This document shows positions 40,065 to 47,540 of a stretch of 64,000 nt of DNA, one piece after another (position 1 is the stretch's first letter; every line of letters starts with the position of its first letter). The position numbers and the translations under genes are program-made. The notes beneath the pieces were generated by a model that saw nothing but the letters and a program-made list of their open reading frames with translations, was not told the DNA's origin and searched no databases. The stretch comes from UBA6144 sp964399165 (GTDB lineage: Bacteria > Bdellovibrionota > Bacteriovoracia > Bacteriovoracales > Bacteriovoracaceae). The stretch lies in contig CAYNPO010000015.1 of NCBI GenBank assembly GCA_964399165.1, forward strand, positions 1 to 64,000, written 5' to 3'.

Positions 40065-41291
40065 ATGTCCCCCCGCTTAGCCGAAACCTTGCAGCTAAAG
40101 ACGCCCGAGCTTGAGAGGCTGGCGGCCCACGTGCCCGGCGCCGACGTGGCTTCGCCGCGTGACTACGCTGACTTCGCCTCCCGTAAGGCCCATCTGATGC
40201 GAGAATTGCGGGTGCACGCCCTGCGGAGTAACCCCTTCCCCAATACCAAACCAGGCGAGTCCCCGGTGGACTGGTTCGGACTGAAATTCCAGCAGCGCTA
40301 CTCACGCATGGGAGACCCCATGCTGGGCCCAGGACAGGCGGCTTCCATCTACCCGGGCGCGCCCGCCACCCTGCCCGCACAAGGTTTTTTCTTCTCTTCG
40401 GGGCAGGCGGCGATGCATTCCGTGCTGGCGGCGCTCCAGGCGCGCTTCGGTTATGCCCTGGGCCGCTCCCATGGCGGCGTTTATTACGAAAGCCAGGAAC
40501 TACTCGAGCGTCTTCCCCGCAAACGCTCCGGAAAGGCGCTCCCCTTCTATGACACTTCCGCCACTTCCTTCCGATGGACGCAGATCCCCACCGACGCCGA
40601 CGCGCCCTTGGTTTTGGACACCACTTGCACGGCGAGGGACGACGCCGAGCTGGGAGAATTCCTCCGCGCCCTCAAAACCAGCCGATCACCCGCAATCCTC
40701 GTGCGCAGCTGTTTAAAGTTGGATTCCTTCGGCGTGGAGTACGGTAACTTGGGCCATGCTCTGGTGGTGAACCCCCGTTCCTTCCCGTCCGCTAGCAATC
40801 GCTCTACGGTGCGTTCCAATCCCCTGGGGACGTTCTTGGAAGAGCTCAAGACGGTGGGCGGGGCCATGGGCCATTTCCCCCAGTTGGACGCCGTATATCC
40901 GTTCTACGCCGATCCGGCCGTCACCGCGCTCAATTCCTCGCGGATTGCGCGTATCCGGCGCAATTCCCGCGCCTTGACCTCCTTTCTCTCGACCCTTGGA
41001 TGGGGACGGCCCACGCTTCCCCCCCACGGGTTGTTCCTTTTGGTGGGGTCCTCTCGCCCCCCCAAGAAGGATTTCCCTCGGCACGTGACCGCAATCCGAG
41101 AGAAAACGGGTTTCCCGATCTACCATGCGGAGAGCTTCGGGTTCGACGCCTCGGTAGTGACCCATTTCCAGGAGTTTTACAGCGGGCATTACTGTCTCAG
41201 AGTGGCGCCTCCGGACATGGCAGAGGGTGACTTGCGCGACCACGCGGGCGTCTATGTTGACCTCCTGCGGGCTTTTCACGGCAAGGGTTGA
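40065..41291 (+). CDS. Fold-type I PLP-dependent enzyme (cystathionine-synthase-like)
   Basis: A 408-residue protein. Segments align with the Cys/Met-metabolism PLP family: SSGQAAMHSVLAAL (111-124, phosphate-binding loop region), LVLDTTCTARDD (182-193, with Asp185 for the pyridine nitrogen) and LVRSCLKLDSFG (212-223, candidate Schiff-base Lys218). The first 90 residues are unusual. The reaction (transamination, beta/gamma elimination or replacement) cannot be told. It sits 36 bases after the glycosyltransferase and 51 before the PqqD-like gene, so the three look co-transcribed. Confidence 0.65.
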   Translation: MSPRLAETLQLKTPELERLAAHVPGADVASPRDYADFASRKAHLMRELRVHALRSNPFPNTKPGESPVDWFGLKFQQRYSRMGDPMLGPGQAASIYPGAPATLPAQGFFFSSGQAAMHSVLAALQARFGYALGRSHGGVYYESQELLERLPRKRSGKALPFYDTSATSFRWTQIPTDADAPLVLDTTCTARDDAELGEFLRALKTSRSPAILVRSCLKLDSFGVEYGNLGHALVVNPRSFPSASNRSTVRSNPLGTFLEELKTVGGAMGHFPQLDAVYPFYADPAVTALNSSRIARIRRNSRALTSFLSTLGWGRPTLPPHGLFLLVGSSRPPKKDFPRHVTAIREKTGFPIYHAESFGFDASVVTHFQEFYSGHYCLRVAPPDMAEGDLRDHAGVYVDLLRAFHGKG

Positions 41292-41342
41292 TCACGGGCC
41301 TGCCTCATGGCAGAGTTGAATCAGCAACGACGAGGAGCTTTC

Positions 41343-41621
41343 ATGGACGCGGCCGCTAAGTACAAGGTCAATCCCACTTTTTACTTCACGAGCGGGAATG
41401 AATACGTCCAATTGGTGAACGTCGCGAGCGACGAAGACTCCATCTTCCGGTTGAATGGCGCGTGCAAAGTGGTGTTTGAGAAGTTGGCTGCGGGGGAAAC
41501 CCTCGGCGCCATCCGCGATCACCTGCTCTCCCAGCCAGCAGCCCACGGCAAAGACGAAATCGAGGCCTTCCTCACGAACTTCGTGCGCGACCTCACGAAG
41601 ATGGGCGTGCTCCAGGGTTAG
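41343..41621 (+). CDS. PqqD-like peptide-recognition protein (RRE domain)
   Basis: A 92-residue protein with the PqqD fold pattern: beta strands YFTSGNEYVQLVNVASDEDSI, then the winged-helix part RLNGACKVVFEKLAAGETLGAIRDHL, and helices EIEAFLTNFVRDLTKMGVLQ. PqqD proteins bind the leader of ribosomally made precursor peptides and present them to modifying enzymes. The ATG at 41343 is chosen because GAGGAG lies five bases upstream; an ATG 12 codons earlier has no good site. It is stand-alone here and no radical SAM partner is present. It ends 4 bases into the convergent oxygenase gene. Confidence 0.72.
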   Translation: MDAAAKYKVNPTFYFTSGNEYVQLVNVASDEDSIFRLNGACKVVFEKLAAGETLGAIRDHLLSQPAAHGKDEIEAFLTNFVRDLTKMGVLQG

Positions 41622-42163
41622 CCGTCTGCGAGGTTGAAGACCACGACCCGGCGCGATCCGTAGTACAGCCGGGAAGGGGGCGAGGACGCGTGTTTAAGGC
41701 GGCTGTCGAAGATAACGGCACGCCCAGGCCGGGGCAGAACGCTCAGTCCTACGTCGTCGGCGCCCAAAAAGAGCAGTTCGCCGCGATAGCTTTCACTCCA
41801 CTCGTCATTTAAGTAAAGCACAGCCGTCACTCTCCCCTCGGATACGGAATCCCGGTGGTATTCGAAATGGTCGCCATAAACCATTTCCCGGTAAGCGACG
41901 CGGTTGCATTTGACGCCTCTGAACCCGAAATGGGCCTCCACCGCATCCTTGATCCGCCCATAAGCCAGACTGTGGGTGAGAACGGTTAAGTCTGCGCCGG
42001 CAACATAGTGGGCGGTGGTGGCAATGCCCGTGTCGGTTTTACCCTGCCGGGCGAGGGGAAGGGCACTGGTGACCCAGGAAAGCTTCAGCAGATCGATGGA
42101 AGAGGCAACCGGAGTCACCACCACTTTCATCCCGTTCACCGAGTGTACCGACCCACCAGACAT
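41618..42163 (-). CDS. 2-oxoglutarate/Fe(II)-dependent oxygenase (prolyl-hydroxylase-like)
   Basis: A 181-residue cytosolic oxygenase. Iron ligands are His103 and Asp105 (EYHRD) and His158 (LKHASS); Arg171/172 in GSRRVVVFNL binds 2-oxoglutarate. VTAVLYLND, GELLFLG and LPRPGRAVIFDS are typical double-stranded beta-helix strands of the P4H-like family, which hydroxylate peptide side chains or free amino acids. It follows the decarboxylase gene by only 3 bases on the same strand. A hydroxyl introduced here could be the acceptor for the carbamoyltransferase encoded at the end of the locus. Confidence 0.87.
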   Translation of the reverse strand: MSGGSVHSVNGMKVVVTPVASSIDLLKLSWVTSALPLARQGKTDTGIATTAHYVAGADLTVLTHSLAYGRIKDAVEAHFGFRGVKCNRVAYREMVYGDHFEYHRDSVSEGRVTAVLYLNDEWSESYRGELLFLGADDVGLSVLPRPGRAVIFDSRLKHASSPPSRLYYGSRRVVVFNLADG

Positions 42164-42166
42164 GGC

Positions 42167-43186
42167 TCAATTTACCATGATCACGTCAGCCGCGGGAACA
42201 CCATTGAAGGAATGATTCCATCCAAAGGAATAGCCACTCACCCCACACACCGCGATGACGTCTCCAACGGCCACCCCATCCTTCGCCGGAATTTCACAAA
42301 GGCGGTCTGTCTCGTCACACGTAGGTCCTGCCAGCAGCGCCGTTGGCGCCCGACGCGAAGCCCCCCCCATGGGAATGAGGCGAACCGAATATGTTTCATT
42401 TGGCCACTTCATGTGGCAATCGCGTGAGATCGTGGTGGTCACAACCAAACCTCCGTTCTTTTCCCCCACGGCAAGAACTCTTCCCAAGCAGGCACCTGCG
42501 TCTTTAGCGATCCAACGGCCCGGTTCGAGGAATATGGCCCTGCCGGGGAACGCGGCTGACGCCAACGAAGCAGCCTCATGCATTTCACTCTGCGAGAAGC
42601 GGAAGAATCCTCCCCCCAGGTTCACCGATTCCACATGGGGAGCATCTCGGAGTACTTCCGCGAGGGTTCCCACCAGACGGCGAAACAGCGCGGAGCTAGA
42701 ATGTTCACCGGGATGATGGCAGTGCACCGCCCTGACCGAAGGGTCTAACCATCCACGGGACTCCAGAGATACCCCGAACCGCGAAGGGGGAGTTCCCAGG
42801 AAATCCGTGCTTAAGCGCAGGGACTTGATCCCCTTACCCCGGACGGAGAGATTCGGATCGCCCACATCCATGTAGAGAAGGCGCTCTTCCTGTGGGGTCC
42901 AAACGAAGGGGGAGGAGCTCCACAGAACATCCCCTTCTTTAAGCCAGGGAATCACCAGGGCCAGCTCAACTTCGTTCGACACGTCATAGCCCCCTGTGTG
43001 TGGTGCGATGGCACCGAGCACCTGGGGAGAAGGAAAGGACTTCACGGGAAAGAGAAATCGGAGCGATGAGTGAGACAAAGCTTCAAGAAACGACATCCGG
43101 TCGTTCATCACGGCCATATCGTAATAAAGGGCCGTTTTTCTTTCATGCCCTAAAAAGTCGGCGAGGGCTTTTTTTAGGAATACCAT
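42167..43186 (-). CDS. Fold-type III PLP decarboxylase (ornithine/diaminopimelate decarboxylase family)
   Basis: A 339-residue enzyme of the alanine-racemase-fold decarboxylases. The PLP lysine is Lys49 (FPVKSFP); GGYDVSNEVELA (65-76), NLGGGFFRF (189-197), EPGR (221-224), GPTCDETD (287-294, catalytic Cys290) and GYSFGWNHSFNG (318-329) are the family hallmarks. It is shorter than ODC/LysA (about 400), and the substrate-specificity segments differ from both. In butirosin synthesis a related decarboxylase (BtrK) acts on a carrier-bound glutamate made by an ATP-grasp ligase, a useful precedent for this locus. It shares its upstream region with the precursor-peptide operon. Confidence 0.85.
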   Translation of the reverse strand: MVFLKKALADFLGHERKTALYYDMAVMNDRMSFLEALSHSSLRFLFPVKSFPSPQVLGAIAPHTGGYDVSNEVELALVIPWLKEGDVLWSSSPFVWTPQEERLLYMDVGDPNLSVRGKGIKSLRLSTDFLGTPPSRFGVSLESRGWLDPSVRAVHCHHPGEHSSSALFRRLVGTLAEVLRDAPHVESVNLGGGFFRFSQSEMHEAASLASAAFPGRAIFLEPGRWIAKDAGACLGRVLAVGEKNGGLVVTTTISRDCHMKWPNETYSVRLIPMGGASRRAPTALLAGPTCDETDRLCEIPAKDGVAVGDVIAVCGVSGYSFGWNHSFNGVPAADVIMVN

Positions 43187-43382
43187 GGTGACCTTAAGAA
43201 GTGAGCTACAACCACACTCAACCCATTGATTCTACGTTTGGGCAGCCGTTCTTGCCATTGAACTCGGAGACTGGCAAAACGAGCATATAGTCGGTGATGA
43301 AAGTCGTTTATGATTATTTATACTTTGATGGAGGGGCCCTTTCGCGCCCACCATTTTAGGAGATATCCCCTGAGGAGCATGA
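43187..43382. promoter_or_regulatory. Divergent control region of the peptide locus
   Basis: A 196-base spacer, lower in GC than its surroundings, separates the decarboxylase and the peptide operon. TATACT (43319-43324) is a plausible -10 box for the peptides with only a weak -35 (GATGAA, 43296-43301). GAGGAG at 43372-43377 is the ribosome-binding site for the first peptide. Confidence 0.45.
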
Positions 43383-43508
43383 ATGCCAACCGACCTGGAA
43401 GTCCTTTTTGACTATGGCGCATACGGCCAGATTCAGAAGATATGCCTTCCCCAGAATGGACAGGAAGCAGTCTTTGACATCTACGCCGTTAAAATGAACG
43501 ACGTATGA
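43383..43508 (+). CDS. Precursor-type peptide 1 (41 residues)
   Basis: A very short gene with a strong ribosome-binding site (GAGGAG five bases upstream). The C-terminal 36 residues, from EVLFDY to VKMNDV, align without gaps to the end of the next peptide with 26 identities; LPQNGQEAVFDIYAVKM is identical in both. It lacks the N-terminal MTxNSKN leader of peptides 2 and 3. An in-frame stop directly precedes the ATG, so the start cannot be earlier. The stop overlaps the next start as ATGA. I interpret it as a substrate of the surrounding modifying enzymes. Confidence 0.7.
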   Translation: MPTDLEVLFDYGAYGQIQKICLPQNGQEAVFDIYAVKMNDV

Positions 43509-43675
43509 CACCGAATTCAAAGAATACAACCAAGAAGGACGGGACATGCGAGAGCAATCCCAACCCTGATGGAGCTAAAGTCCTCCGGGACTATAAGACG
43601 TTCGGCCAAATCCAAGAAGTCACTCTTCCCCAAAATGGGCAAGAAGCGGTCTTCGACATCTACGCCGTCAAAATG
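43425..43675 (+). repeat. Tandem 72-bp coding repeat in the two precursor peptides
   Basis: The units 43425-43496 and 43604-43675 match at 56 of 72 bases by my alignment, 179 bases apart. In the 51 bases that encode the shared 17-residue C-terminal stretch, all six differences are third-position and synonymous, a sign of selection on the peptide. Confidence 0.85.
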
Positions 43676-43687
43676 GCAGATCCATGA
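43505..43687 (+). CDS. Precursor-type peptide 2 (60 residues)
   Basis: A 60-residue peptide with two parts: a polar N-terminal leader-like region starting MTPNSKNTTKKDG and rich in Asn/Lys/Thr, and a C-terminal block (KVLRDYKTFGQ to VKMADP) homologous to peptide 1. The start overlaps the stop of peptide 1 and its stop overlaps the start of peptide 3, both as ATGA. Composition and tandem arrangement fit a RiPP precursor (leader plus core). Which residues are modified is unknown; candidates are the conserved Gln-Asn-Gly, Asp, Tyr, Lys and Met of the block. Confidence 0.72.
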   Translation: MTPNSKNTTKKDGTCESNPNPDGAKVLRDYKTFGQIQEVTLPQNGQEAVFDIYAVKMADP

Positions 43688-43770
43688 CCTTGAACTCAAA
43701 AAATTCGAGCAATAAGGATGGACCCAAGAGCCTCGAGCTGGCCTACGCCGGCTCCAAAACCAAAGCTTGA
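43684..43770 (+). CDS. Precursor-type peptide 3, short or degenerate (28 residues)
   Basis: A 28-residue frame whose N terminus MTLNSKNSSNKDG matches the leader of peptide 2 (MTPNSKNTTKKDG), but which ends in KSLELAYAGSKTKA instead of the conserved block. It overlaps peptide 2 (ATGA) and the N-terminal codons of the membrane-protein gene by 53 bases in another frame. It may be a real short peptide, a leader that couples translation to the downstream gene, or a decayed third copy. Confidence 0.5.
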   Translation: MTLNSKNSSNKDGPKSLELAYAGSKTKA

Positions 43771-44761
43771 GTTCTTGTCCTCCGTAACCACTCCCCGTGG
43801 TGTGTTCGGATCATCCCGTACCGACCTGCTCATTCTCGTCTTGCCCGTCGCCCTCGCCATGCTAGTTGGGGCAGCCTTTATCTCTTATGGGCCCGAGCAA
43901 CCGCCCTACTGGTTCTATCCCATCCTAGTGCTTCTGTTGGATGGCCCCCATGTGGCGTGCGGCTACTGGGTGATGCTCACGACTCCCACAGGCCAGAACG
44001 GCTTGCGTCGCACTATGCTTGCCTTGCCGCTTTTGTTCTTCGCTCTCTTTTACGCCTGCGTCCTCAACGGCCATCAAGTATATGTCTTCACGGTCCTCTC
44101 CGTGTCTTCTATCTGGCACTTCATTCGCCAGCACCAGACGTGGTTTGACCTGTCCATGCGTTCCCAGAGAGGGACATGGACACGCCGGTTTAACCGTGCG
44201 GGAATCTTCGCCGTCACATGGGGTTTCACTCTTATCGGCTTATGCGGTGAAGACGTGGTGGGATGGTACGTGGTCAACGACATTCCTACCCTGCCCGCAG
44301 CTTGGAAAGGCACCATGAGCGTCGTAGTGGGCATGATGGTGTCCGCTTACATGGGACACCACGCGTGGCTCTGCTTGAAAGGCCGAGGGGCCCCATGGAG
44401 CGCGCACCTGGTCTGGCTGGGAGCCGCAGTCGTTTGGGGGGTATGCCGTCTGTGGGATAGCCCCATCTACTTCACATCCTTGCTTTTGATTTTCTCCCAC
44501 TCAGTTTCCTACTTCTTCCTTCTAGGCCGCTACCTTGGTCGCAAAGGAAGGGGCCTCGCCTGGCTGGGGGCGGGCTATCTCTTGGGCCTGGGCTACAACG
44601 TTTATCTCCATGGACCCAGCTTGATGTCCGGTCTATGGAAACATGGAGACATCATCATCGCCTTCTCCTCCGCGATCGCGGTGGCCCACTATCTCCAGGA
44701 CAAGATCTATTGGAATCGTCATCATAATCCGGGCTGGGCAGAGGGCGTAATCAGCGCATGA
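43718..44761 (+). CDS. Polytopic membrane protein of unknown family in the peptide locus
   Basis: A 347-residue inner-membrane protein with about eight hydrophobic segments after a Pro-rich cytosolic N terminus (1-35). Conserved-looking His-rich membrane-edge motifs are LLLDGPHVACGYW (near 73-85), IWHFIRQHQTWFD (near 131-143) and AHYLQDKIYWNRHHNPG close to the C terminus; such patterns occur in membrane metal enzymes, but I cannot name the family. It could be a transporter, a maturation protease or a membrane-bound modifying enzyme for the peptides. The start overlaps peptide 3 and the stop overlaps the next start (ATGA). Confidence 0.6.
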   Translation: MDPRASSWPTPAPKPKLEFLSSVTTPRGVFGSSRTDLLILVLPVALAMLVGAAFISYGPEQPPYWFYPILVLLLDGPHVACGYWVMLTTPTGQNGLRRTMLALPLLFFALFYACVLNGHQVYVFTVLSVSSIWHFIRQHQTWFDLSMRSQRGTWTRRFNRAGIFAVTWGFTLIGLCGEDVVGWYVVNDIPTLPAAWKGTMSVVVGMMVSAYMGHHAWLCLKGRGAPWSAHLVWLGAAVVWGVCRLWDSPIYFTSLLLIFSHSVSYFFLLGRYLGRKGRGLAWLGAGYLLGLGYNVYLHGPSLMSGLWKHGDIIIAFSSAIAVAHYLQDKIYWNRHHNPGWAEGVISA

Positions 44762-45852
44762 AGATATCCGCAGCCGTAAACAGCAACTATGAATATGAGC
44801 TCTTCCGCTCCGACATCGGTGAGCCAACTTATCTCGATGGCCTGCGCCATGTTGGCACACTCGACTGGATCTACTTCATTCTGAATGACAATCCCAACGT
44901 CCCCCTTTTCAGCCGATGGCAGTATCCTCACCAGTACCTCGATTACATGGGAGACTTGGGTTTCTCTGTACCCTCCATCGTTACTTCCGGCCCAACGTTC
45001 AACTGGTTCGGGCACCTCACGGACCTACCTAAGGAAAGGCGGCTGAACTCTAAGCTTTGGAGTTACGATTTGCTCAACCGCTTAGGTCTGAAGCCGGTTG
45101 AAAACCACGTAGTGCACTGTCCGGCGGAAGCGCGCGCGATCATGGCGGGATCGAGTGTGCGGAAATGGTGGTTAAAATCCCCATTCCTCATGGCGGGTGA
45201 GGGATTTTGTTCCCTCCAAACCCCCGACGACCTGCCCGAATTTACGGGCCCCCACATCCTTGAACCCCATCTCGACCGATTCCTCGACTTCGCGCTCTTC
45301 CACTCTCCTCACACCGGAGAAACATCATTTCATATTAACCGCGTTCTCCCACGGCCTAATTACGTGGGAAGTACCATTTTCGCCCATGAAGACGGCTTCG
45401 CGCTGCATTTGGCTGAGTTAGGGCTTATGGACACGTTCCGCGAGTTAAAGGAGAAAACCGACGTTATAATGGGCGCTCTGCGCGCGGAAGGCCTCGAGCA
45501 GACCCTCTCCGTCGACGGATTCTTCTTCCGTAGGGACGACGGCAGCGTTGGCGTTCACCCCATGTGCGAAGTGAATTATCGCCACACCATGGGAGGGCTC
45601 ATGCGACCCTTGCGACGTTTTCTGCCGCCATCAGGCGCGGGGGAAATGATCATCCTGCGACGCCCGCGCCAGACCCTCAGCACCGATTTCATGCCATACT
45701 CGAGCTCCACCCGCCGGGGGGTGATCAGGCTCACGCCTTCCGAGTGTCCCTTGATGGTTCTCTTCTTCGCGGCAGATTCCTTCCGTGACGCCGCGACCCT
45801 CCATCGCGTCTGTCTCAAGGAATTGGCGCTGCACGCCTTTGGCCGCGAATGA
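44758..45852 (+). CDS. ATP-grasp-like ligase in the peptide locus
   Basis: A 364-residue protein with features of ATP-grasp carboxylate-amine ligases: the lead-in SKLWSYDLLNRLGLKPVENHVVHC, the lysine strand VRKWWLKSPFLMAGEGFCSL (near 140-158), the adenine-binding hinge HILEPHLDRFLDFALF, and the metal-binding VDGFFFRRDDGSVGVHPMCEVNYRHTMGGL (near 250-280, with the Glu and Asn of CEVNYR). Such enzymes use ATP to join a carboxylate to an amine, for example an amino acid or polyamine to a peptide. Its stop overlaps the next start as ATGA. Confidence 0.68.
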   Translation: MKISAAVNSNYEYELFRSDIGEPTYLDGLRHVGTLDWIYFILNDNPNVPLFSRWQYPHQYLDYMGDLGFSVPSIVTSGPTFNWFGHLTDLPKERRLNSKLWSYDLLNRLGLKPVENHVVHCPAEARAIMAGSSVRKWWLKSPFLMAGEGFCSLQTPDDLPEFTGPHILEPHLDRFLDFALFHSPHTGETSFHINRVLPRPNYVGSTIFAHEDGFALHLAELGLMDTFRELKEKTDVIMGALRAEGLEQTLSVDGFFFRRDDGSVGVHPMCEVNYRHTMGGLMRPLRRFLPPSGAGEMIILRRPRQTLSTDFMPYSSSTRRGVIRLTPSECPLMVLFFAADSFRDAATLHRVCLKELALHAFGRE

Positions 45853-47540
45853 ACTTCCTGGGCATGAACGTGGGGCGCCATGACGCTGGTTTATGCAGGC
45901 TTAAGATTGGCCAGAATGCGCAATTAGATCTTGTCGTCTACGAGGAAGAACGTTTCTCCCGCCGCAAGCAACGAGGCGGTTACCCCCTCACCGCCATCAA
46001 CGCCGCGGCATCGGACGCGCCCCTAGGAGAAATACCCGCGGCGAACTGCGCGGTAACAAATTTCCGCGAGCCCCCGCTCGAGCGGCTACTCTCACTCTCC
46101 CAGCGGCCGATGTTCGCGGACTTCCTCAAGGCAAGTGGGTGCTCCCAGCTTTCCCCTTCGAATCCTAGCCTCCGCTCCATTACCCACCACGAAGCTCACC
46201 TTTTCTCCGTCCTACCCCTGATACGGGAGGAACGGGCCCTTATCGTCGTTTCCGATGGCGAAGGAAGCGCCATGGCCCACGCCCATGACCACGCCATCCT
46301 CTCCACCTCGGGATCGGGTGGGCGCCTGGGGCATGAGAACACCTCGGTCTATCTCAAAGACGGTGCCCAAGTACGCTGCGTGCTCAAACTCCCCACCTTC
46401 CTACTCGTGGAGGGCCAAGCGGGAACACCCACTGCCTCCGACCTCTACAACTGGTCGGCCCATACCGTTTTTGGCGGCTGGGAGAACTGTGGCAAGCTCA
46501 TGGGATTGTCGGCTTTTCATCAAGGTCCCACGCTCAATTCGCCCGAACTTTGGAATCTGCTCGATGGCATGCCTTCCAACCCAAGGCTCTCTAAGTCCGC
46601 TTTTGACTCTCTTAACCCCGACGTCTTTTCACGATACGCCCACATTGCAGCCTCGGCCCAGTCCTGCTTTGAGCACTACTTCAGCGCCCTCTTCCAGAAA
46701 CTGCGTGAAAGCCACCCAGCACATGACACCCTGGTCTTCACGGGAGGTTCTGCCCTCAACTGCGTCTTTAACTCTCGGCTGGCCCGTGAAGGTCTTTTTA
46801 AGCGCATTATCATCCCCCCCTATCCGAACGATGAGGGTGTGGCCATCGGTGCTGCCATCGCCTGCGCCTACTTGGCAGGTGAGTACGCCATCGGCCACCA
46901 CTTCCTCCCGGATACGGCGTTTCTCGGCAGCCCAGCCTCCTTGGGGGGGGATTCGATCCTTAGGCGGGCGTTCGAGGGTCACACCTTGAGTCATGCGGAC
47001 GACACCGCCCTCGCTAAGGCCTTGGTCGCGGGGGAAATCATCGGCTGGGTCCACGGCCGCAGTGAGTGTGGGCCCCGCGCCTTGGGTCACAGATCCTTGC
47101 TGGCCTTTCCCTCCGTTCCGGGGATCAAAGACATCCTCAACACTAGCTACAAGCACCGAGAGGCCTTCAGGCCTTATGGGGTGTCCGTCCTGGCGGAGGA
47201 CATCGGCTCATATTTCGAATGTCCGGCGGGACTTGAATCCCCCTACATGTCATATGCCCCAAGGGTGCGGGCCGATGCCCGTGAATTCCTCAAGGAAGTG
47301 ATGCAGCCGGATCAGACCGTGAGGGTGCAAACCGTCACATCGCGCGAACCGGAATTGCGGCGACTCCTGGTCGAGTTACGCAGCCAGACCGGTCATGGCG
47401 TCGTGGTGCATACGAGTCTCAATGTGATGAATGAGCCCATCGTGGAAACGCTGGGTGACGTGAAGCGCTTCCTTGCCACCACTCCCCTCAGGCGGTTGGT
47501 GGTGGGGAACGTTTTGGTGGGGCGTCAGGGCGCGGAGTAG
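45849..47540 (+). CDS. Carbamoyltransferase, NodU/CmcH/TobZ family
   Basis: A 563-residue two-domain enzyme. The N-terminal Kae1-like domain has GRHDAG (9-14), YEEERFSRRK, and HHEAH (113-117), a metal site for carbamoyl-AMP formation, and FTGGSALNCVFNSRL. The C-terminal YrdC-like/carbamoyltransfer part has GRSECGPRALGHRSLLA, KHREAFRPYGVSV and HTSLNVMNEPIVET. These enzymes make O-carbamate esters from carbamoyl phosphate and ATP on antibiotics and lipo-oligosaccharides. As last gene of the peptide operon it would carbamoylate a hydroxyl, perhaps made by the 2OG oxygenase. It ends 16 bases into the convergent protease gene. Confidence 0.92.
   Translation: MNFLGMNVGRHDAGLCRLKIGQNAQLDLVVYEEERFSRRKQRGGYPLTAINAAASDAPLGEIPAANCAVTNFREPPLERLLSLSQRPMFADFLKASGCSQLSPSNPSLRSITHHEAHLFSVLPLIREERALIVVSDGEGSAMAHAHDHAILSTSGSGGRLGHENTSVYLKDGAQVRCVLKLPTFLLVEGQAGTPTASDLYNWSAHTVFGGWENCGKLMGLSAFHQGPTLNSPELWNLLDGMPSNPRLSKSAFDSLNPDVFSRYAHIAASAQSCFEHYFSALFQKLRESHPAHDTLVFTGGSALNCVFNSRLAREGLFKRIIIPPYPNDEGVAIGAAIACAYLAGEYAIGHHFLPDTAFLGSPASLGGDSILRRAFEGHTLSHADDTALAKALVAGEIIGWVHGRSECGPRALGHRSLLAFPSVPGIKDILNTSYKHREAFRPYGVSVLAEDIGSYFECPAGLESPYMSYAPRVRADAREFLKEVMQPDQTVRVQTVTSREPELRRLLVELRSQTGHGVVVHTSLNVMNEPIVETLGDVKRFLATTPLRRLVVGNVLVGRQGAE

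Noticed and set aside
38784..47540. A standard radical-SAM RiPP or NRPS/PKS cluster
   Set aside because: No CxxxCxxC radical SAM motif, YcaO, lanthionine synthetase, adenylation domain or ketosynthase is encoded here, and no acyl-carrier protein gene was found.
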